Notes: generated from the sequence alone by a model not told the origin. 64,000 bases of DNA from Bacteroidaceae bacterium (GCA_017940185.1 JAGAZE010000043.1:1-64000), one strand, 5' to 3'; numbered from the stretch's first letter, positions 6,882-16,458 are shown. Numbers and translations are program-made.

Positions 6882-9179
6882 ATGAGAAAGAAGTTTATCC
6901 GCGTGTTGTGGATTGTTTTGTTATCGTTCATCGGTTTGTCTACGCTCGGCATCGTCGGCATCTGGACCGGTGTGATTGGCTACATGCCCGACATGGAGGA
7001 GATGGAGAACCCTGTAAACCGTCTGGCCTCGCAGATATACAGTGCCGACGGTGAGATGATAGGCACATTCAACTACGGCGACAACAACCGTGTTGCCGTA
7101 GACTACGACGACCTGTCGCCCTATCTGGTTCAGGCTCTGGTGTCGACGGAAGACGAGCGCTTCTACGACCACTCGGGCATCGACTTCATCGCCCTGTCGC
7201 GTGCCATACTGAAGCGAGGCATCATGGGCAACAAGAGTGAGGGTGGCGGCTCCACCATCACGCAGCAGCTGGCCAAGCAGCTGTATTCGGAGCGCGCACA
7301 CTCCACATTCGGCCGACTGATACAGAAACCCGTGGAGTGGGTGATAGCCATAAAGCTGGAACGCAAGTTTACGAAGAAGGAGATTATCACCTTCTATCTC
7401 AACCAGTTCGACTTCCTCTACAACGCCATCGGCATCAAGTCGGCAGCCAACACCTACTTTAATAAGGAGCCTCGCAACCTGAGTCTGAACGAGGCGGCCA
7501 CGCTGATCGGCATGTGTCAGAACCCTTCCTACTACAATCCGAAGCGCTTTCCCGAGCGTGCCCGCGAGCGCCGCAACCTGGTGCTGAGCCGCATGGAGAA
7601 GAACGGATACATCACCCATGCCGACTATGAGCGCTGCTCGGAAGAACCGCTCAACATGGGCAGTTTCCACCGCCAGACGCATAAGGACGGCGAGGCACCC
7701 TACTTCCGGGAGTTCCTGCGCCAATACATGATGGCAAAGAAGCCTGAGCGCGAAGACTATGCCATGTATGAGGAGAAAAACGCCGACTTCAACTGGGCCT
7801 ACAGCCGCGACAGTGCCCTGTGGGAGCAAGACCCGCTCTACGGCTGGTGCAACAAGAACTTCAAACGCAACGGCGAGCCTTACAATATCTACTCCGACGG
7901 TCTGAAGATATACACTACCATCGACTCGCGGATGCAGCAGATGGGCGAGGAGGCACTGCGTGAGCACCTGAAGGCGCGCCAGCCTGGCTTTGAGGCGAGC
8001 GTGAAAGCGCGCTATCCGTGGGTGGCCGCCAAGGGGGTGCCCACGGGCAAGGGAGCGGAAAACCTGCGGCGTACCATGCGCAGCACCAAGCGCTATCGTG
8101 TGCTGAAAGACAATGGTGCCAGCGACGAGGAGATAGAGCGCTCGTTTAACACGCCTGTGGAGATGACGGTGTTCAGCTACAATGGTCCCAAGGAGGTGGT
8201 GATGACGCCTATGGACAGCATACGCTACTACAAGCGATTCCTGCGTGCCGGCCTGATGAGTATGGAGCCGCAGACGGGTGCCGTGCGCGCCTATGTGGGC
8301 GGCATCGACTTCAACTACTTCCAGTACGACATGTGTACGACGGGCCGCCGCCAGGTGGGTTCTACCATCAAGCCCTATCTGTACGCGTGCTACTTCGACC
8401 GCAACGAGAGCGCCACGCCCAAGACGGTGATGGGCGCAGGCCCGGTGAGAGGATGCCGATGGGTGCCCAAGGGCGGACGCGGCGGCGCGATGACACTGCT
8501 GCAGGGCTTGACGCGCTCCAACAACGGCGTGAGCCACAACCTCATACATGCCGTGAGTCCGCGCGGCTTCTGGAACTTCCTGCGCCAGCGCTTCAACATC
8601 TACATTCCTGAGCTGCACGTGTCTGACCCGTTATGTCTCGGTGCCTGCGAGATAAGCATTGCCGACATGGTGGCGGCCTATACGACCTTTGCCAACAGCG
8701 GCACGCGCTGCATGCCCATGTATGTGACGCGCATAGAAGACAGCGACGGCAACAAGCTCGCCGAGTTTACCCCCATCATGAAGGAGGCCGTCAATCCGTC
8801 GGTAGCCTATAAGATGCTGGTGCTGCTGAAGAGCGTAGTGAGCAGCGGTACGGGCCGCGGCGCCTCGGGGCTCGCCTCAGGTGTGGAGATAGGCGGTAAG
8901 ACGGGTACTACCAACGAGAACAACGACGCCTGGTTTATGGGCTTCACACCCGGCCTGGTGTGCGGTGCCTGGGTAGGCGGTGAAGACCGCGACGTGCGCG
9001 GCTGTATCGGTCAGGGCGCACACACTGCGCTACCGCTATGGAAAGGCTTTATGAAGAAAGTGTATGCCGACCCGAAGCTGCCCTATCGCGAGCGTGGCAA
9101 GTTTGACGTACCCAAGGACTTCGACCCCTACGATGAAGACACCGGCGACGACCTGAGTATAGAAGAGGTGTACGAATAA
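6882..9179 (+). CDS. mrcA: Penicillin-binding protein 1A, bifunctional transglycosylase/transpeptidase
   Basis: 765 aa. One N-terminal membrane anchor (about 8-30) is followed by a GT51 glycosyltransferase domain with the catalytic EDERFYDHSGID motif (about 87-98) and GGSTITQQLAKQ. The transpeptidase domain has all three penicillin-binding motifs: STIK (Ser near 494), SNN (near 546) and KTGTT (near 673). It polymerises lipid II and cross-links peptidoglycan in the periplasm. Length is normal for Bacteroidetes PBP1A. The C-terminus is acidic. Monocistronic with a strong terminator just downstream. Confidence 0.93.
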   Translation: MRKKFIRVLWIVLLSFIGLSTLGIVGIWTGVIGYMPDMEEMENPVNRLASQIYSADGEMIGTFNYGDNNRVAVDYDDLSPYLVQALVSTEDERFYDHSGIDFIALSRAILKRGIMGNKSEGGGSTITQQLAKQLYSERAHSTFGRLIQKPVEWVIAIKLERKFTKKEIITFYLNQFDFLYNAIGIKSAANTYFNKEPRNLSLNEAATLIGMCQNPSYYNPKRFPERARERRNLVLSRMEKNGYITHADYERCSEEPLNMGSFHRQTHKDGEAPYFREFLRQYMMAKKPEREDYAMYEEKNADFNWAYSRDSALWEQDPLYGWCNKNFKRNGEPYNIYSDGLKIYTTIDSRMQQMGEEALREHLKARQPGFEASVKARYPWVAAKGVPTGKGAENLRRTMRSTKRYRVLKDNGASDEEIERSFNTPVEMTVFSYNGPKEVVMTPMDSIRYYKRFLRAGLMSMEPQTGAVRAYVGGIDFNYFQYDMCTTGRRQVGSTIKPYLYACYFDRNESATPKTVMGAGPVRGCRWVPKGGRGGAMTLLQGLTRSNNGVSHNLIHAVSPRGFWNFLRQRFNIYIPELHVSDPLCLGACEISIADMVAAYTTFANSGTRCMPMYVTRIEDSDGNKLAEFTPIMKEAVNPSVAYKMLVLLKSVVSSGTGRGASGLASGVEIGGKTGTTNENNDAWFMGFTPGLVCGAWVGGEDRDVRGCIGQGAHTALPLWKGFMKKVYADPKLPYRERGKFDVPKDFDPYDEDTGDDLSIEEVYE

Positions 9180-9198
9180 GTGTATCGCCCTTCAGCCA

Positions 9199-9250
9199 AC
9201 AGCATTCCCCCGACAATCTCCACAGGGTTGTCGGGGGATGCTGTTTTGTA
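9199..9250 (+). terminator. Rho-independent terminator after PBP1A
   Basis: AGCATTCCCCCGACAA pairs with TTGTCGGGGGATGCT (one-base bulge), followed by GTTTTGT. Confidence 0.85.
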
Positions 9251-9305
9251 AAAAGCTGTTTTGTAAAAAAAAGATGGTGTGCAGGAAAATAAAGTGCAGG
9301 AAATG

Positions 9306-9335
9306 TTGAAGAAAAAAAATAAAAGTGTAAATTTG
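9306..9335 (+). promoter_or_regulatory. Complete Bacteroidales promoter
   Basis: TTG at 9306-9308, a 19-bp spacer, then TAAATTTG at 9328-9335. It drives the secreted protein gene at 9380. Confidence 0.8.
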
Positions 9336-9379
9336 CAGACAGTGAACATATATTATTAACCCTTAATCTACACTTATTT

Positions 9380-11020
9380 ATGAAGAAATTTTACGCACTA
9401 ATGGTTGCTTTCACCGCTCTGAGCCTTTCCGCAAGGGCACAAGTGGCAGCACCCGTCAACGAAACAGTGAGCGACGCAGCGCTCATCAACGAGACATCCT
9501 ACCTGCCTTCAATGGTCATCCGCAAGGCAGAAGGCGACCCCAAGGCTCCCATAGGCTACAAGAAGCCCGCCGGCACATTCTATGTAGGCCTGTCGGAGAA
9601 CTACTACGGCTATAGTGCCTACACCTTCCTGTTTGCTCCGCCCTACACCCCACTGGACTTCACCGCCGTGTGCGGCGACACCATCAGCCCCGTGTGGACC
9701 TATGTAGACCCGACCATTCCGTATGTGATGACCAATCCGATGCTCTCTTCTACTGAGAAGTCCATCAGTCTGGCATATCAGTATCCCACTCCCACTCGCA
9801 TAGAGATGCCTATGCTCGCAGGCTCGGGAGAGCACAACACCGACAGCGCTTTCATGGACGCTTCCTACCTCAACGTAGGCCATCCCTACATGTACACAGC
9901 CACCGCCGGACGATACGGCATGGGCAACCATCCCACAGGACGCGTGTACTGGTACAACACCAAGTACTACAACTCCAGCACCTTCACCCTCAACAGCAAC
10001 TATTCCGGAGTATCCTTCCAGGACCGTTGGCTCACACAGTACCAGAACTGGTATGGTGCCAACTTCACCGCCTGCAACGTGAAAGGTCTGGGCGAATACT
10101 TTGAGAAGCCCGTGCAGCCCATTACCCTCACGGGTGTGATACTCAACGGCCGCACCGCCGACGAGATAGCTTGCGACATGAAACTCACCGTACGCGACGG
10201 CGAGACACGCGATGTGCTGGCTGTGCTCACCAAAACCAAGGACGAGATACAGCCCACCAGTACAGGGGGTGCTGTCTACAACCTCACGTTCAATAAGATG
10301 ACCGATGCAGAGGGCAACGCCATCAACGAGCTCATCCTCGACAAAGATTTCTTCGTGTTCTATGAGCCGCAGGACGATGTCACCACATTCTCCATCTACT
10401 ACTACCGCGCACCATATATGGGCAACGACATCACCATGTGCACCCTGCTCGACTATACTTACAATGGCACAGAGTTCAAAGACCAAGCACTCGATGCAGG
10501 CGGTGTGTACACCGACGGCACTTGCAACAAGTCGTTCTGCTTCTGGCTGCTGGCCAACTACAACTGGCTCATCAGCAATGTCAACGAGTATGAGGCTCCT
10601 GTTACCGGCGGCACCGCCACCTTCACCGTGAATGCCGACGCCGAATACCTGCCCTATGGCAGCCGCGTACCGCAGTGGAACGTGACGCTTGAAGACGGCA
10701 GCGAACTGCCAGCATGGATTACAATAGAAGCTACCGACGCTTTCGACACCGAATACAACTATCAAGGTTCCACCGAAGTGAAACTCACCGTGGCAGCACA
10801 GCAGAACAATGCCGCAGCACGCGAGGCCAACGTGATGCTGCAGTGGCAAGGCGCCAAGCACATCGTGAAGGTGACCCAGGAGGCAGGACCCACCGGCATC
10901 AATACCATCACCACCAACGACGATGCTAACGCACCCGCCTACAACCTGGCAGGCCAGCGCGTAGACAGCAATGCCAACGGCGTGGTAATCCAGAACGGTA
11001 AAAAAGTTATCAAGAAGTGA
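9380..11020 (+). CDS. Secreted protein with BACON-like domain and C-terminal sorting-type tail
   Basis: 546 aa. The signal peptide ends at LSARA-QV. Most of the chain (residues 40-400) is rich in Tyr, Thr and Asn, suits an all-beta extracellular domain, and matches no family I recognise. About residues 420-510 (LPAWITIEA ... VMLQWQGAKHIVKVTQEAG) fit a BACON-type immunoglobulin-like domain, usually found in carbohydrate-related surface proteins. The end (YNLAGQRV ... VVIQNGKKVIKK) is the tail shared with 558-2087 and 19870-20799. It has its own promoter and terminator, so it is an independent unit. Exact role unknown. Confidence 0.7.
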   Translation: MKKFYALMVAFTALSLSARAQVAAPVNETVSDAALINETSYLPSMVIRKAEGDPKAPIGYKKPAGTFYVGLSENYYGYSAYTFLFAPPYTPLDFTAVCGDTISPVWTYVDPTIPYVMTNPMLSSTEKSISLAYQYPTPTRIEMPMLAGSGEHNTDSAFMDASYLNVGHPYMYTATAGRYGMGNHPTGRVYWYNTKYYNSSTFTLNSNYSGVSFQDRWLTQYQNWYGANFTACNVKGLGEYFEKPVQPITLTGVILNGRTADEIACDMKLTVRDGETRDVLAVLTKTKDEIQPTSTGGAVYNLTFNKMTDAEGNAINELILDKDFFVFYEPQDDVTTFSIYYYRAPYMGNDITMCTLLDYTYNGTEFKDQALDAGGVYTDGTCNKSFCFWLLANYNWLISNVNEYEAPVTGGTATFTVNADAEYLPYGSRVPQWNVTLEDGSELPAWITIEATDAFDTEYNYQGSTEVKLTVAAQQNNAAAREANVMLQWQGAKHIVKVTQEAGPTGINTITTNDDANAPAYNLAGQRVDSNANGVVIQNGKKVIKK

Positions 11021-11060
11021 TCGAGAAGCAGCGTTCACTCTACACAACATCTAAAACGGA

Positions 11061-11094
11061 AAGCTTGCCCCCGTGCTGAGGGCAGGCTTTTGTT
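11061..11094 (+). terminator. Rho-independent terminator
   Basis: AAGCTTGCCC (11061-11070) pairs with GGGCAGGCTT (11080-11089), then TTTGTTA. Confidence 0.75.
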
Positions 11095-11133
11095 ATTGTA
11101 GCAAACAGCCACCTCGGAAAACAAGAGATTTTC

Positions 11134-11164
11134 TTTGTATGATTATATTGTTTTCATAACTTTG
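11134..11164 (+). promoter_or_regulatory. Complete Bacteroidales promoter for glutamine synthetase
   Basis: TTTG at 11134-11137, 19-bp spacer, TAACTTTG at 11157-11164, 44 nt before the ATG. Confidence 0.85.
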
Positions 11165-11208
11165 CACGACTACACCGACAATCATCAAATCCTATATCTT
11201 ATACAATC

Positions 11209-12714
11209 ATGACACAAGCCCAACTTCAGATGAATGCCAACCCCGTGGTGGCATTCTTGCAGAAGGACCCACGCACCTTCACCAAGCAAGACATCATGAC
11301 CTACATTGAGCAGAACGACATCCACATGGTGAACTTCATGTATCCCGGTGGTGACGGCAAACTCAAGACGCTCAACTTCGTGCTGAACAACCGCGAGTAT
11401 CTCGACACCATCCTCACCTGCGGCGAGCGCGTGGACGGCAGCAGCCTCTTCTCATTCATACAGGCAGGCAGCAGCGACCTCTACGTATTGCCCCGCTACA
11501 GCACCGCCTTCGTCGACCCCTTTGCAGAGATTCCCACCCTGTGCATGCTCTGCTCCTACTTCGACAAGGACGGTCATCCCCTTGAGAGCGCTCCCGAGCA
11601 CACACTGCACAAGGCTGCTGAAGCATTCAAAAAGGTGACGGGCATGGAATTTCAGGCCATGGGAGAGTTGGAATACTATGTCATTACCGAAGATGAGGGC
11701 GTGTTCCCAGCCATCGACCAGAGAGGATACCACGAGTCGGCACCCTATGCCAAGATGAATGCCTTCCGTCAGGAGTGTATGAAGTGCATAGCACAAACCG
11801 GTGGACAGATAAAGTATGGTCACTCTGAGGTGGGTAACTTCACACTCAATGGCATCAACTACGAGCAGAACGAGATAGAGTTTCTCCCCGTGCCGGTGGA
11901 AGAAGCCGCCGACCAACTCATGGTGGCAAAGTGGATTATCCGCAATCTGGCCTACGACTACGGCTACAACATCACCTTTGCTCCGAAGATTACTACCGGA
12001 AAGGCTGGCAGCGGACTGCACATACACATGCGCATGATGAAAGACGGCCGCAACATGATGCTCGCCAACGGCAAGCTCAGCGACGACGCTCGCCGCATGA
12101 TAGCCGGCATGATGGAACTGGCACCCTCCATCACCGCCTTCGGCAACAAGAATCCGATGGCCTACTTCCGCCTCGTGCCGCATCAGGAGGCGCCCACCAA
12201 CGTGTGCTGGGGCGACCGCAACCGCTCGGTGCTCGTGCGTGTGCCGCTTGGATGGACCGCCGAAGGCGACATGTCGGCACTGGCCAACCCACAGCAGCCA
12301 CCCACACATTTCGACACCAGCATAAAGCAGACTGTGGAGATGCGCTCGCCCGATGGCTCGGCCGACCTCTATCAGCTGCTCGCAGGACTCTGTGTGGCAT
12401 GCCGCCATGGATTCGAGATGGACAACGCACTGCAACTGGCAGAGCAGACCTATGTCAACGTCAACATTCACGACAAGGAAAATGAGAACCGACTCTCACA
12501 ACTCGCACAGCTGCCCGACAGTTGCGTGGCATCGGCCGACTGTCTCGAGGCTCAGCGTAAGGTGTACGAAGAGCATGGCGTGTTCTCGCCAGCTATGATT
12601 GACGGCATCATCAGCCAGCTCAAAGCCTTCCAAGACAAGACGCTGCGCGCCGACATCAGCGACAAACCCGAACGCATACAGCAGGAGGTGGAGCGCTACT
12701 TCCACTGCGGATAA
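11209..12714 (+). CDS. glnA: Glutamine synthetase, type I
   Basis: 501 aa, a normal GSI length. It condenses glutamate and ammonia with ATP in the cytoplasm. Visible family motifs are GELEYYVI and EQNEIEFLP (metal-binding glutamates), GSGLHIHM (catalytic His region), NRSVLVRVP (glutamate/ATP site) and EMRSPDGSADLYQLLAG. The NLYDLPPEE-type loop with the adenylylated tyrosine of enteric GlnA is replaced by NENRLSQLAQLP, with no tyrosine, so GlnE-type control is unlikely. It has its own promoter at 11134 and a bidirectional terminator after it. Confidence 0.93.
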   Translation: MTQAQLQMNANPVVAFLQKDPRTFTKQDIMTYIEQNDIHMVNFMYPGGDGKLKTLNFVLNNREYLDTILTCGERVDGSSLFSFIQAGSSDLYVLPRYSTAFVDPFAEIPTLCMLCSYFDKDGHPLESAPEHTLHKAAEAFKKVTGMEFQAMGELEYYVITEDEGVFPAIDQRGYHESAPYAKMNAFRQECMKCIAQTGGQIKYGHSEVGNFTLNGINYEQNEIEFLPVPVEEAADQLMVAKWIIRNLAYDYGYNITFAPKITTGKAGSGLHIHMRMMKDGRNMMLANGKLSDDARRMIAGMMELAPSITAFGNKNPMAYFRLVPHQEAPTNVCWGDRNRSVLVRVPLGWTAEGDMSALANPQQPPTHFDTSIKQTVEMRSPDGSADLYQLLAGLCVACRHGFEMDNALQLAEQTYVNVNIHDKENENRLSQLAQLPDSCVASADCLEAQRKVYEEHGVFSPAMIDGIISQLKAFQDKTLRADISDKPERIQQEVERYFHCG

Positions 12715-12736
12715 CCCCCCCTCTGCAACACAAAGC

Positions 12737-12772
12737 ACGTGGGTTGCTAACCTTTGCGTTAGCAGCCCACGT
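12737..12772. terminator. Bidirectional terminator between glnA and the UGSC gene
   Basis: ACGTGGGTTGCTAAC (12737-12751) pairs with GTTAGCAGCCCACGT (12758-12772), with one wobble pair. Confidence 0.8.
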
Positions 12773-12798
12773 TGTGTATGCGTCCCAGCATGGCGATA

Positions 12799-14871
12799 TC
12801 AGCGCCATATACGCTTTTCAGCCGCTGTCTGTCCGTTGCGGTAGGTACTGCGGCGTATGTAGAGTCCGCGGTTGGGGTTGCTGGTGCGTCGACCGTTCAT
12901 GTCGAAGTAGTCGGTGCGTACGGGAGCATTTTCGGGTTTTACCTCATCGTTTCTTATTGTGGTAGGCGTGTCGCCGCCAGCGCCGCCGTTGAGGTAGAAT
13001 GATGCGAGGGGTGCATAGCCCAGTTGCTCCATCAGCGCGTCCCAGTTGGCGGGCAGTTCCACCGCCACGGTGCCCATGCCTCCGCCAGGCATGGTCTGTA
13101 TCTTATTTCGTGAGGGATCGCCCGTGATGAGGAATGCTGTCTCGCCCTTCTGCATGGTGGGGATGGTGAGCATCTCGCTCTGATTGGCGGCATACCATTC
13201 GGGTGTGGCCGTCATGGTGGCGTTTTCCTCGCTTTCCAGCATGCGCATATATTGGTTGAGTGACACTTTGTCGGGGTCGAGCGCGCTCCCCGGGTTGGCA
13301 TAGTAGTGTGCGAAGGCGCGTTCGTAGAGCGGTCGGCGTGCCGTGGCCACGAGGGCTTCCTCGAGTGCTCCGAGGGTGTTGTATTTGTCTTTGAGGCGTG
13401 CTGCCACCTCTTCGGTCATCATGATGGTGCGGAAGGTGTATTGCATGCCGCTTCCCAGTGCCAGCTGGCTGCGCTCGGTGATGTCCCATGCCAACAGTTG
13501 CATGATGCGTTCTCCGTCGGTGGTGGCCGGTGCCATGTTGTTGCCCCAGAGCAGTGCCGATGCGGCTGTTACGGTGCTGGCGTTGAGGTCGTAGCCCTGC
13601 CGCACGTGGTAGGGTTGCCATCCTATGCGCAGGCAGGCCTCCTCGTTTTCTGCCAGACACCACGACACGGGATAGCCGAAGGTGCCCATACGGTCTTGCT
13701 TGACGTAGAAGCCCGCAAGGTTCATCATGGCCAGGTTGAGGAAGCGTCCGAGGGCGATATTGGCCTCTTCGTTGATTTGTCCCTGTCCGTTGTCGAAGCC
13801 GAGCTGCCGCGCCACGGGGCCGTTGACCCAGCAGTAGGGTATCCATGCATGTGTGCTGCCCAATGTGCGCCGGAAGAGCGGGTCGCTCATGGCACGTGTG
13901 AGGGCTATGAGCAAAGGCATGTGTTCAGGCTTGCATCCTGCCATCACGCCATTGACGGCCACGTGCCACACCATAGTGCTGCGATAGGCCGGCGAGAGTA
14001 CCGCAACCTCGTCGTCCCATGCATGGTCGGTGAAGCGCAGAAACTCCTCAACGCGCTCCACGGTGGGCGGACAGATGGGCAAACCGTCGCTCCACGACAT
14101 CTCTTTGAAGAACTGGTTGATGTCTTCCAGCGTTGCGTTGTACACCACGGCCTTGGTGTCGCCCGGCTGTAATAGCTTGTTGGCATCGATTTCCTCTTGT
14201 GTGATGTTGGTAGTGAGCATCTCCAGCACCTGCGGCCATACCACGTTGCGTGTGTTGTCGATGAGTTGCTCATTGGTGTGACTGGCGAAGGCTCCCGGAT
14301 AGGTTGCCACCCGCAGGGCAGGTATGCCGTTGTTGAGTCCCGTTGTCTTTGCCTGCTCGTCGAATCCCGGTGCCGCCACCATTACGGCGGGGATGCCCAG
14401 ATACTCCGCCGCTATGGCCGAGCCCGTCTCTTTGGGCGTGCAGATGCCACAGCCGCCATTGCCGGCTACTACGGCATCAACGCCATAGTCTTTCAGGCGC
14501 TGCTGAAACTCCTCCACCGACTTGCGACGTACACCAGGAGCAGGGTACAATCCTGCCGAACCTATCTCGTCGAGAAGGTATATCTTGGCGGTAGGATATT
14601 TGGAAAGGATGAGTTTTTTCAGTTCCAGATGTGTCACTGCAGCCATGAAGGAGCCGCCCACCAAAGCGATGGTCTTTCCTTCGAGAGTGGAGAGGCGCGG
14701 GGCCATGTTGATCATTTCTACTGTCTGTCGCCCTAACGGAGCCACCACTTTATAGTTGGGTGCTGTAGCACTGCTGTCGCAACACTGTGCCGAGGCTGTG
14801 ACCGATGCGCAGAAAACAAGAAACCATGCTGCTGCCAGGCCGAGGCAGCGGAGAGGGGATGTGTGTGTCAT
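12799..14871 (-). CDS. Exported UGSC-family protein with CGIC motif and sorting-type tail
   Basis: 690 aa. A signal peptide is followed by a UGSC-like domain (about 45-210) whose key motif, VVAGNGGCGICTPKETG, has CGIC where selenoprotein members have UGSC. A long second domain (about 250-620) starts with SDGLPICPPTVERVEEFL and contains VNGVMAGCKPEHMP and WVNGPVARQLG, the segment normally encoded with UGSC proteins. The end (YFDMNGRRTSNPNRGLYIRR) resembles the sorting tails seen elsewhere in this window. A thiol-based redox or thiol-adduct chemistry is inferred from the CxxC-like pair; the reaction is not known. Export of such a protein is unusual. Confidence 0.65.
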   Translation of the reverse strand: MTHTSPLRCLGLAAAWFLVFCASVTASAQCCDSSATAPNYKVVAPLGRQTVEMINMAPRLSTLEGKTIALVGGSFMAAVTHLELKKLILSKYPTAKIYLLDEIGSAGLYPAPGVRRKSVEEFQQRLKDYGVDAVVAGNGGCGICTPKETGSAIAAEYLGIPAVMVAAPGFDEQAKTTGLNNGIPALRVATYPGAFASHTNEQLIDNTRNVVWPQVLEMLTTNITQEEIDANKLLQPGDTKAVVYNATLEDINQFFKEMSWSDGLPICPPTVERVEEFLRFTDHAWDDEVAVLSPAYRSTMVWHVAVNGVMAGCKPEHMPLLIALTRAMSDPLFRRTLGSTHAWIPYCWVNGPVARQLGFDNGQGQINEEANIALGRFLNLAMMNLAGFYVKQDRMGTFGYPVSWCLAENEEACLRIGWQPYHVRQGYDLNASTVTAASALLWGNNMAPATTDGERIMQLLAWDITERSQLALGSGMQYTFRTIMMTEEVAARLKDKYNTLGALEEALVATARRPLYERAFAHYYANPGSALDPDKVSLNQYMRMLESEENATMTATPEWYAANQSEMLTIPTMQKGETAFLITGDPSRNKIQTMPGGGMGTVAVELPANWDALMEQLGYAPLASFYLNGGAGGDTPTTIRNDEVKPENAPVRTDYFDMNGRRTSNPNRGLYIRRSTYRNGQTAAEKRIWR

Positions 14872-14976
14872 AAAGATATAGGATAAGTTGTGGATTTTCG
14901 TCTGTCGTCAACTACAAGATGCGCCATCTGGTAGAAAGTTAAAATGCCGCTGTGCATTTTTTTCGTCGATGTGCTT

Positions 14977-14984
14977 TAACTTTG
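14977..14984 (+). promoter_or_regulatory. -7 box for the sigma factor operon
   Basis: TAACTTTG. The -33 is not clear (T-run upstream). Transcription would begin near 14990, which supports the ATG at 15027 over the one at 14994. Confidence 0.55.
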
Positions 14985-15026
14985 TAGCGTAGTGTGTGTC
15001 TAACACTATGTAAGGTTTCATCCCGT

Positions 15027-15578
15027 ATGAATAGCGCCCCTACCGATTTGGAACTGCGTGCCATGCTTGTGAGCGCCGACCGGCGTGAATCGGGCTTCCG
15101 CCTGTTGATGCGTCGCTACGGCGAGGCCATCTATTGGCACATACGCCGTATTGTAGTGGGGCACGACGATGCCGAAGACGTGTTTCAGGAGACCTGCGTA
15201 CAGGTGTTCCGCCACATACAGTCCTACAAGGGCGAGGGCAAGTTGAGCACGTGGATGTACCGCATAGCCACCAACGAGGCATTGCGGCACCTGCGCCGAC
15301 GCACACACCGCTTGCAAAGTCTCGACAGCGTGAACCCCGCCCTGCTCCGGCAGCTGCAGGCCGAAACGCCCTTCGATGCCGACACAGCACAGATGCGCTT
15401 TCAAGAGGCACTCTTGCAGTTGCCCACGCAGCAACGGCTGGTGTTCAACATGCGCTACTACGACGACCTGAGCTACGAAGAGATGGCATCCATCACAGGG
15501 AAGACTATCGGAAACCTGAAGACCCTCTACCACTATGCCGTGAAGCGACTGCGGCTGCAACTGACCACAGACAACTGA
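15027..15578 (+). CDS. ECF-type RNA polymerase sigma factor
   Basis: 183 aa from the ATG at 15027. Sigma-70 region 2 is plain (RRYGEAIYWHIRRIV, then HDDAEDVFQETCVQVFRHI, and LSTWMYRIATNEALRHLRR), and region 4 follows (LQLPTQQRLVFNMRYYDDLS then YEEMASITGKTIGNLKTLYH). Such factors direct RNA polymerase to stress or envelope promoters. It is the first gene of a tight three-gene unit with a single-span membrane protein 3 bp downstream and a Spy-like exported protein, so the target is probably an envelope response. Confidence 0.9.
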   Translation: MNSAPTDLELRAMLVSADRRESGFRLLMRRYGEAIYWHIRRIVVGHDDAEDVFQETCVQVFRHIQSYKGEGKLSTWMYRIATNEALRHLRRRTHRLQSLDSVNPALLRQLQAETPFDADTAQMRFQEALLQLPTQQRLVFNMRYYDDLSYEEMASITGKTIGNLKTLYHYAVKRLRLQLTTDN

Positions 15579-15581
15579 GAT

Positions 15582-15908
15582 ATGACAACACCTTCCCATT
15601 ATCCCTTTTCCGAGCCCGACGGCTATGTCGACGGCTTGATATCCCGCGCCACTGAGCATGCCCTGCAGCAAGGGGGAAGCGATGCAAAGCCCGTGCGCGG
15701 GCGCTCACTGCGCCTTGCCATAGCCTCTGTGGCGGCCATGTTGGTGATGATAGCCAGTTTCACATATGTGGCGCGCCATCCGCATGCGGCACCCGAGGCT
15801 ACAACGTCGGCCTCGCAGCATCCGCTCGACGACTTCCTCAACTCGCTCTCCGACCGGGAAGCGCAGCAATTACCCTATTATTATATAGAAGAAATCCCCG
15901 CCTACTAA
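15582..15908 (+). CDS. Small single-span membrane protein, putative anti-sigma factor
   Basis: 108 aa. A 43-residue polar cytoplasmic N-terminus precedes one membrane segment (LRLAIASVAAMLVMIASFTYVA, about 43-64) and a short outer part ending QQLPYYYIEEIPAY. It follows the sigma gene by 3 bp. This size, topology and position are typical of Bacteroidetes sigma-associated membrane proteins that hold the factor inactive. No zinc anti-sigma motif is present, so the role is inferred from context. Confidence 0.6.
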   Translation: MTTPSHYPFSEPDGYVDGLISRATEHALQQGGSDAKPVRGRSLRLAIASVAAMLVMIASFTYVARHPHAAPEATTSASQHPLDDFLNSLSDREAQQLPYYYIEEIPAY

Positions 15909-15919
15909 TCCCTTTCGTC

Positions 15920-16333
15920 ATGACACGTATTCTGCTCTTTGTTTTCTCCATGATGTTTTCGCTCTCAGCTGTTGGCCAAGGCAGCCTCAATGAGCGTTTG
16001 TTCCAAGCCAAGGTGCGCGAGCTGGTAGTGCGTCTGCACATCAGCGAGGCGCAGCGCCCCAAGTTTGTGCCTGTCTATCGTCGTTATAGCGAAGAGATGC
16101 TGGCGCTATGGAATAGTGGCGGCGGTCGGCGCGGTGCCGCCTCTGTCACCGAGCAGACCAAGCGCCGCATGCTACTGCAGCAGCAGGCGCAGGGCATACG
16201 CATGAAGTATGTTGACGAGCTGGCCACGGTGCTCACACCCAACCAAGTGGAGCGCTTCTTCGAGGTGGAAAGCATCATCCAGAAGAAGCTGATGGAGCGC
16301 AAGGTGCGCCCACAGCTCAACGAAAAACGCTGA
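15920..16333 (+). CDS. Exported Spy/CpxP-like helical protein
   Basis: 137 aa. The signal peptide ends near LSAVG-QG. The mature part is helical and charged, with two halves like the LTxxQ family: LHISEAQRPKFVPVYRRY and VLTPNQVERFFEVES. Spy and CpxP are periplasmic chaperones or sensors of envelope stress. It is the third gene after the ECF sigma factor and its membrane partner, 11 bp downstream, so it is probably both regulated with and part of that response. Confidence 0.65.
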   Translation: MTRILLFVFSMMFSLSAVGQGSLNERLFQAKVRELVVRLHISEAQRPKFVPVYRRYSEEMLALWNSGGGRRGAASVTEQTKRRMLLQQQAQGIRMKYVDELATVLTPNQVERFFEVESIIQKKLMERKVRPQLNEKR

Positions 16334-16382
16334 CGGGTGGCTGCAGCCGTGGTATTGCCGAAGTCATCCGCCCTACACACAA

Positions 16383-16422
16383 CACCGCACGCAACTTGAC
16401 GCTGGGTCAGGTGCGTGCGGTG
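16383..16422. terminator. Bidirectional terminator
   Basis: CACCGCACGCA (16383-16393) pairs with TGCGTGCGGTG (16412-16422). It sits between the sigma operon and the convergent YitT gene. Confidence 0.75.
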
Positions 16423-16458
16423 CTATGTGTATAATGGTATTACCGTTGTGTCTGTGCT

